Assembly (NCBI GenBank): GCA_964346495.1 | Contig: CAYFUW010000073.1 | Location: 1 to 10,268, forward strand | Direction of reading: 5' to 3' | DNA from: JBGZFC01 sp964346495 | GTDB taxonomy: Bacteria > Bacteroidota > Bacteroidia > Bacteroidales > Dysgonomonadaceae | Length of the DNA stretch: 10,268 nt | Part shown: positions 6,335 to 10,268 of the stretch, piece by piece | Layout: each line of letters opens with the position of its first letter | Numbering within the stretch: position 1 is the first letter of the stretch | Position numbers and translations under genes: made by a program | The notes under the pieces: model-generated | What the model saw: only the letters and a program-made list of their open reading frames with translations | Told to the model about the DNA's origin: nothing | Databases searched by the model: none

Positions 6335-6388
6335 TTTAGGTAGCCTGACAGGAGTATAGAAAATCTGAACTTTTCAAAAAACAGAGAT

Positions 6389-7252
6389 ATGAATAAACCA
6401 AAAGTAATTGCCGAAATAGGGTGTAACCATTTAGGGAAGATGGATATTGCTAAAGAGCTTATTCTTTTAGCAAAACAGTGTGGTGCAACGGTAGCCAAAT
6501 TTCAAAAAAGAAATATCAAAGAGTTGCTTTCGGAAGAGGCATACAATGCTCCGCATCCGCAACCATGGAACTCATACGGAGAAAGTTACGGGAAACATCG
6601 CGAAGCCCTTGAGTTTACAATTGAGCAACATGCTGAGCTGAAGGAGTATTGCGAAGAGGTGGAAATCGAGTATTCCACATCGGTGTGGGATTTAACATCA
6701 ACAAAAGAGGTTATCTCTTTGAATCCTGGATTGATAAAAGTGCCTTCTGCCGTAAATAACAATATTTCGTTATTGAAAGAGTTGCGCGATAACTATTCCG
6801 GCGAAGTACATATCTCCCTGGGAATGACCACTCGTGAAGAGGAGGAAGATTTGATTAATCTTTTTGAAGAGACAAATCAAGCTAAAGATAGACTTGTTCT
6901 GTACTCTTGCACTTCGGGTTATCCGGTTCCGTTTGAGGATGTAAGTTTGCTCGAAATCAGGCGTATTGCCGAAAATTACAAAGATAGAGTTAAGGATATT
7001 GGTTTTTCGGGGCACCATTTGGGCATTGCAATTGACGTTGCTGCATACGTATTGGGTGCAAATTGGATTGAAAGACACTTTACCAAAGACAGAACATGGA
7101 AAGGGACTGACCATGCAGCATCGCTGGAAGTTCCCGGACTTCAAAAACTAATTCGCGACCTGAATCACACCTATATCGCGATGACCTACAAATCAAAAGA
7201 GATATTGGATATTGAAGCTGTTCAGCGAAAAAAATTAAAATATAAAGCATGA
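6389..7252 (+). CDS. NeuB-family nonulosonic acid synthase lacking the SAF domain
   Basis: A 287-residue TIM-barrel synthase that condenses phosphoenolpyruvate with a six-carbon sugar (or its phosphate) to a nine-carbon 2-keto-3-deoxy acid. Family motifs are present in order: EIGCNHLG (9-16), AKFQKR (36-41), SYGESYGKHREALEF (62-76), STSVWD (96-101), KVPSAV (117-122), SLGMTTRE (143-150), SCTSGYP (173-179), GFSGHHLG (205-212) and GANWIERHFTKDR with TDHAAS (223-245). Bacterial NeuB proteins usually run to about 340-350 residues with a C-terminal SAF (antifreeze-like) domain that completes the active site. That domain is missing here: the frame ends after the barrel at KLKYKA. The end is natural, with an ATGA overlap to the next gene, so this is a short subfamily rather than a truncation. 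A downstream HAD phosphatase suggests a 9-phosphate product such as KDN-9-phosphate, by inference. Confidence 0.85.
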   Translation: MNKPKVIAEIGCNHLGKMDIAKELILLAKQCGATVAKFQKRNIKELLSEEAYNAPHPQPWNSYGESYGKHREALEFTIEQHAELKEYCEEVEIEYSTSVWDLTSTKEVISLNPGLIKVPSAVNNNISLLKELRDNYSGEVHISLGMTTREEEEDLINLFEETNQAKDRLVLYSCTSGYPVPFEDVSLLEIRRIAENYKDRVKDIGFSGHHLGIAIDVAAYVLGANWIERHFTKDRTWKGTDHAASLEVPGLQKLIRDLNHTYIAMTYKSKEILDIEAVQRKKLKYKA

Positions 7253-7971
7253 GCGAAGTACTTGCCATAATTCCGGCACGAGGCGGCAGTAAAGGTCTGC
7301 CCAACAAAAATATATTGCCTTTGGCAAATCATCCGCTTATTGCCTATTCTATTGAAGCCGGATTGAAAAGTAAAACTATCAACCGTGTTATCGTATCGAC
7401 CGATTCGCCGAAAATAGCGGAAATTGCCCGAAAATATGGAGCCGAAACGCCATTTATGCGTCCCGATGAATTTGCGCAGGATATGAGCACCGACTTGGAG
7501 GCTTTTGAACACGCGTTGCGCTGGCTCAGGGAGAACGAGAATTACGAACCTGATATTGTTGTGCAGTTGCGTCCAACATCGCCCATAAGAACTGTTGAGA
7601 TAATTGACGAATGTGTCAATCGCCTTATTCAATCGGATGCTGACAGTTTGCGTATAGTTACCGAAAGCCCTGTAACGCCATATAAAATGTGGAGCATAAC
7701 GGACGAAAATGAGTATATGCAACCCTTGCTCGATGCACCGGGAATAGACGAGCCTTTTAATCAGCCACGACAGAAATTACCCAAAAAATATTGGCAAATA
7801 GGCTTTTTGGATGTTATCCGGACAAAGACAATTTTAAACGGCTCTATGAGCGGAAAAAAAATCCTTCCTTATATTGTTCCAAATGATTTTGCCATAGATA
7901 TTGATGATATTAACAGCTTTATCAAAGCAGAACAAAAGATTTCAGAATCAAAAGATTATGTCCAGTTTTAA
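7249..7971 (+). CDS. Acylneuraminate/KDN-type cytidylyltransferase (CMP-nonulosonate synthetase)
   Basis: A 240-residue NeuA-like nucleotidyltransferase that activates a nonulosonic acid with CTP to CMP-sugar. The nucleotide-binding signature IIPARGGSKGLPNKN spans 7-21. STDS (50-53), QLRPTSP (106-112) and IDIDD (216-220), which supplies metal-binding aspartates, follow as expected. Its ATG overlaps the synthase stop by four bases (ATGA), so the two are translationally coupled. The family includes CMP-Neu5Ac, CMP-KDN, CMP-legionaminate and CMP-pseudaminate synthetases. The N-terminal motif is the neuraminate type rather than the KdsB type, and substrate cannot be fixed further. Confidence 0.88.
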   Translation: MSEVLAIIPARGGSKGLPNKNILPLANHPLIAYSIEAGLKSKTINRVIVSTDSPKIAEIARKYGAETPFMRPDEFAQDMSTDLEAFEHALRWLRENENYEPDIVVQLRPTSPIRTVEIIDECVNRLIQSDADSLRIVTESPVTPYKMWSITDENEYMQPLLDAPGIDEPFNQPRQKLPKKYWQIGFLDVIRTKTILNGSMSGKKILPYIVPNDFAIDIDDINSFIKAEQKISESKDYVQF

Positions 7972-8938
7972 GATAGATAAAAACACACCTGTTCTTGTTA
8001 TCGGTGCCGGTTCTATAGGAGAGCGACACATCCGTAACTTGTGGACTTTAGGTTACGAAAATCTTATCGTTTTGCGTAGGCGAAACCTGCCTTTCAGAGA
8101 TATTGGCAATGCAAAAGTATCTGTTTGTCTCTCGTGGGAAGAGGTGGACAAATTCTCGCCAAAAGTGGCTTTTGTTTGCACCGTTACGAGTCTGCATCTG
8201 GAGGAGGCAATCAGATGTGCAGAGAGAGGAATGCACGTTTTGGTCGAAAAGCCACTGTCGCATACAACAGAAGGACTTGACCGACTGCAAAAAGTACTAT
8301 TAGATAATAATCTCTATCTGCATGTGGCTTATATGATGCGATTTCACCCGCATGTGTTGCAGATAAAAGAGTATATTCGTGAGAAAATTTTTGGAAATGT
8401 TGTAAGTATTCAAGGCAAATGGGCGGAATATCTGCCCGACTGGCACCCCTGGGAAGATTACAGAACAGGATATGCTGCCAAAAAAGAGTTGGGAGGCGGT
8501 GTTGCGCTCACTCTTTCTCACGATTTGGATATGATGTTTTTCCTTACCGATGAGTTACCCGACAGATATTACTCGCTTCCCAACTACAGAAGCAATCTGG
8601 AAGTAGATGTAGAGAGCGGCATGGATGTGATTATGGGTTTTGAAAGCGGAATAACCGCGAATGTACATCTGAATTATTTCGAAAAGGTGAAAGAGAGATT
8701 TCTGAAAGTTGTGTTTGATGAAGCTACTGTTGAGTTCAAATTTTTTGATTCGTCTCTTACAGTTAAAAGACCAAGTGCAGAAGCAGAAAAGCACTATCTC
8801 GAAAATTTCGATCGTAACGACCTGTTCGTTGAACAGACCAAATACTTTTTTCATCATTTATCACGATTTTCCGCTCAGGATGTGAAAAGGCAGATAGCAG
8901 AATCGAAAAAAATAATTGAAATTTGTAATCATGAATAA
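7958..8938 (+). CDS. Gfo/Idh/MocA-family sugar oxidoreductase
   Basis: I choose the ATG at 7958 (326 residues) over the upstream in-frame ATG at 7901. The extra 19 residues would overlap the cytidylyltransferase by 71 bases, while the chosen start overlaps by 14 and places the Rossmann motif at the usual N-terminal position. GAGSIGERH (16-24) binds NAD(P). VEKPLSHT (96-103) contains the family's conserved Glu-Lys-Pro with catalytic-site Lys98. HVAYMMRFHP (122-131) and GGGVALTLSHDLDMM (179-193), the latter with the usual active-site His188, belong to the substrate domain. Family members oxidise or epimerise sugars and their nucleotide derivatives. In this cluster it probably prepares the six-carbon precursor or modifies the nonulosonate, as an inference from context. 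Confidence 0.87.
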   Translation: MSSFKIDKNTPVLVIGAGSIGERHIRNLWTLGYENLIVLRRRNLPFRDIGNAKVSVCLSWEEVDKFSPKVAFVCTVTSLHLEEAIRCAERGMHVLVEKPLSHTTEGLDRLQKVLLDNNLYLHVAYMMRFHPHVLQIKEYIREKIFGNVVSIQGKWAEYLPDWHPWEDYRTGYAAKKELGGGVALTLSHDLDMMFFLTDELPDRYYSLPNYRSNLEVDVESGMDVIMGFESGITANVHLNYFEKVKERFLKVVFDEATVEFKFFDSSLTVKRPSAEAEKHYLENFDRNDLFVEQTKYFFHHLSRFSAQDVKRQIAESKKIIEICNHE

Positions 8939-9755
8939 TCAAATTACCGTAAAAGACAAAGTTATTTTTGTTACAGGCGCACTCGGACAAATAGGAACCG
9001 AAATCTGCACCAATTTTCTACAGCAAGGAGCATATGTTGTTCTTGCCGATAAAAATCTGTCGAAAGCAGACGAATTTGTGACAAAAATGTCATCGCTTGG
9101 AATAGAAAAAAGCAATTATCTGATAATTCCGTTAAATATTACCGACGAGCAACTTTGCGAACAAGCTGTACAGTCGGCAGTTGATAAGTTTGGAAGAATC
9201 GATGTGCTGATAAATAATGCTGCAATTGATGCCAAGTTCGACCAGGAGGGTGTTTCGAAAGTCAATATGAGCCGATTCGAGAACTATCCAATCGCCACAT
9301 TGCGTCAGTCGGTCGAGGTAAATCTTATCGGAACGGTTATTGTTACACAAGTGGTTTGCAGACAGATGTTGCAGCAGAAAAGCGGTGTTATCATCAACGT
9401 TGCATCCACTTACTCAATTGTATCGCCCAATCAAAGTTTGTACGACTTTGGCGAAGGAGTATCAAATTTTAAACCGATAGACTACATTGCTTCAAAGAGC
9501 TTTATCCCGAACTTTACACGCTATATAGCAACATTTTATGCTCGTGACGGTATTCGTTGTAACGCAATTGTACCGCACGGAATATATAATAATCACCCCG
9601 AACCTTTCCTGAAAAACTGGGAGAAACTTTCACCACTGGGACGGATGTGTAACAGGGAAGAGCTGAACGGACCGTTTACTTTTTTGGCAAGCGATGCAAG
9701 CAGCTACATGACAGGTTCAACTCTTGTTTATGATGGAGGCTGGACAGCCTGGTAA
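8931..9755 (+). CDS. Short-chain dehydrogenase/reductase of the nonulosonate cluster
   Basis: The preferred ATG is at 8931 (274 residues), which overlaps the previous stop by eight bases. An in-frame ATG at 8916 would add only five residues. The classical SDR layout is intact: TGALGQIG (15-22) for NAD(P), NNAA (95-98), Asn131, Ser159, Tyr185 and Lys189 (YIASK) as catalytic tetrad, and a C-terminal YDGGWTAW. Compared with FabG it has a longer segment between Ser159 and Tyr185 (26 rather than 13 residues), including YDFGEGVSNF, which should shape the substrate pocket. It resembles SDRs found beside CMP-nonulosonate genes, such as PtmA-type proteins of legionaminate clusters, though that likeness is from memory. 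It probably acts on the sugar precursor. Confidence 0.87.
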   Translation: MNNQITVKDKVIFVTGALGQIGTEICTNFLQQGAYVVLADKNLSKADEFVTKMSSLGIEKSNYLIIPLNITDEQLCEQAVQSAVDKFGRIDVLINNAAIDAKFDQEGVSKVNMSRFENYPIATLRQSVEVNLIGTVIVTQVVCRQMLQQKSGVIINVASTYSIVSPNQSLYDFGEGVSNFKPIDYIASKSFIPNFTRYIATFYARDGIRCNAIVPHGIYNNHPEPFLKNWEKLSPLGRMCNREELNGPFTFLASDASSYMTGSTLVYDGGWTAW

Positions 9756-9780
9756 CAAATAGAAAATAACAATTTAGGCT

Positions 9781-10248
9781 ATGATAAAATTATTTTTGAC
9801 CGATGTAGATGGAGTTTTGACCGATAGCGGAATGTACTATTCTGAAAATGGCGATGAGTTGAAAAAATTCAATACCAAAGATGGAATGGGATTCTCTTTG
9901 TTGAGGAAAGCCGGAATTAAAACTGGAATAATCACATCCGAGGATACTAAAATTGTTGAAAGACGCGCTCAAAAACTAAAAGTTGACTATCTTTATCAAG
10001 GTACTGCCAGAACTAAATTGGAATCGGCAAAAGAGATTTGCGAAAAAGAGAATATCTCTTTAAGCGAAACAGCATATATCGGCGATGATATAAATTGTGC
10101 CGAGTTGTTATCAAGTGTTGGGTTTGCCGCATGTCCCGCCGATGCTGTAAAGCAGATAAAACGGATTCCTAATATTCATATTCTCTCTAAAAAAGGTGGA
10201 GAAGGGTGCGTGAGGGAGTGGATAGAAATTTTGCTCAGTATTGAGTGA
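9781..10248 (+). CDS. KdsC-type HAD phosphatase (probable nonulosonate-9-phosphate phosphatase)
   Basis: A 155-residue capless (C0) HAD hydrolase of the KDO-8-phosphate phosphatase group, which works as a tetramer. The nucleophile Asp8 and acid/base Asp10 are in LFLTDVDGVLTD (4-15). Motif II is Ser53 in IITSED, motif III Lys79 in ARTKL, and motif IV Asp102-Asp103 in YIGDDINC. The C-terminal GGEGCVREW (139-147) matches the tail that covers the neighbouring active site in this family. It lies 25 bases after the SDR in a nonulosonate gene set without KDO genes nearby. Dephosphorylation of a KDN- or neuraminate-9-phosphate made by the NeuB-like synthase is therefore more likely than KDO-8-phosphate, by inference. 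Confidence 0.87.
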   Translation: MIKLFLTDVDGVLTDSGMYYSENGDELKKFNTKDGMGFSLLRKAGIKTGIITSEDTKIVERRAQKLKVDYLYQGTARTKLESAKEICEKENISLSETAYIGDDINCAELLSSVGFAACPADAVKQIKRIPNIHILSKKGGEGCVREWIEILLSIE

Positions 10249-10268
10249 TACGTGTTGCGTGGTACGTG
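10246..10268 (+). repeat. Start of a degenerate 7-base tandem repeat (TGNTRCG)
   Basis: Three consecutive heptads, TGATACG, TGTTGCG and TGGTACG, begin with the TGA stop of the HAD gene and run into the window's last two bases (TG). They share TGnTrCG. Only about 23 bases are visible, so the extent of the array is unknown. Confidence 0.4.

Noticed and set aside
6350..6354. AGGAG as ribosome binding site of the NeuB-like gene
   Set aside because: It lies 34 bases upstream of the ATG, far outside functional spacing, and this phylum seldom relies on Shine-Dalgarno pairing.
6770..7144. Long open frames on the opposite strand of the synthase and cytidylyltransferase genes
   Set aside because: They lie entirely within well-supported genes, lack recognisable motifs, and are antisense shadows of those coding sequences.
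7901..7957. Longer N-terminus for the Gfo/Idh/MocA oxidoreductase from ATG 7901
   Set aside because: It would overlap the cytidylyltransferase by 71 bases, and the added 19 residues have no family counterpart; the ATG at 7958 puts the Rossmann glycines in the normal place.

Overview
The window comes from a member of the Bacteroidota, most likely order Bacteroidales. Three things point there: promoters of the TTTG/N19-21/TAnnTTTG type instead of -35/-10 boxes, a secreted protein with a type IX secretion (Por) C-terminal sorting tail, and the linked order rpoN, PAP2-like gene, gcvH, purE. The DNA is AT-rich, genes are closely packed, and Shine-Dalgarno sequences are weak or absent, as is usual in this phylum. 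I cannot name a genus.

Left part (1-1820). The tail of an unidentified + strand gene ends two bases from the end of a - strand pair, a TetR-family regulator followed by fabG, joined by an ATGA stop/start overlap. The regulator is preceded by a perfect 7-7-7 inverted repeat lying on its own likely promoter, a good candidate autoregulatory operator. Divergently, a + strand promoter drives a type IX secretion cargo protein with four 21-residue leucine-rich-like repeats that place a cysteine at the same position in each.

Middle (2739-6334). The 496-base gap before rpoN is not empty. It holds a complete small-RNA transcription unit: an essentially perfect Bacteroidota promoter, a long rod-like fold interrupted by a large central bulge, and a strong intrinsic terminator. 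This architecture resembles 6S RNA, and I suspect it is the Bacteroidales 6S-like RNA (Bacteroidales-1 family). Then come rpoN (sigma-54) with a PAP2-like membrane protein, gcvH with its own promoter and a strong terminator, and purE starting only five bases after that terminator's T-tract.

Right part (6389-10248). A tightly coupled five-gene set encodes a nonulosonic (sialic-acid-like) sugar pathway: a NeuB-type synthase lacking the usual SAF domain, a CMP-sugar cytidylyltransferase, a Gfo/Idh/MocA oxidoreductase, a short-chain dehydrogenase and a KdsC-type HAD phosphatase. The presence of a phosphatase suggests that the synthase makes a phosphorylated product, as in the KDN-9-phosphate route described in Bacteroides, but the actual sugar cannot be read from sequence. 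The set probably supplies a CMP-activated acidic sugar for a surface glycan. The window ends in a short heptad repeat beginning at the last stop codon.
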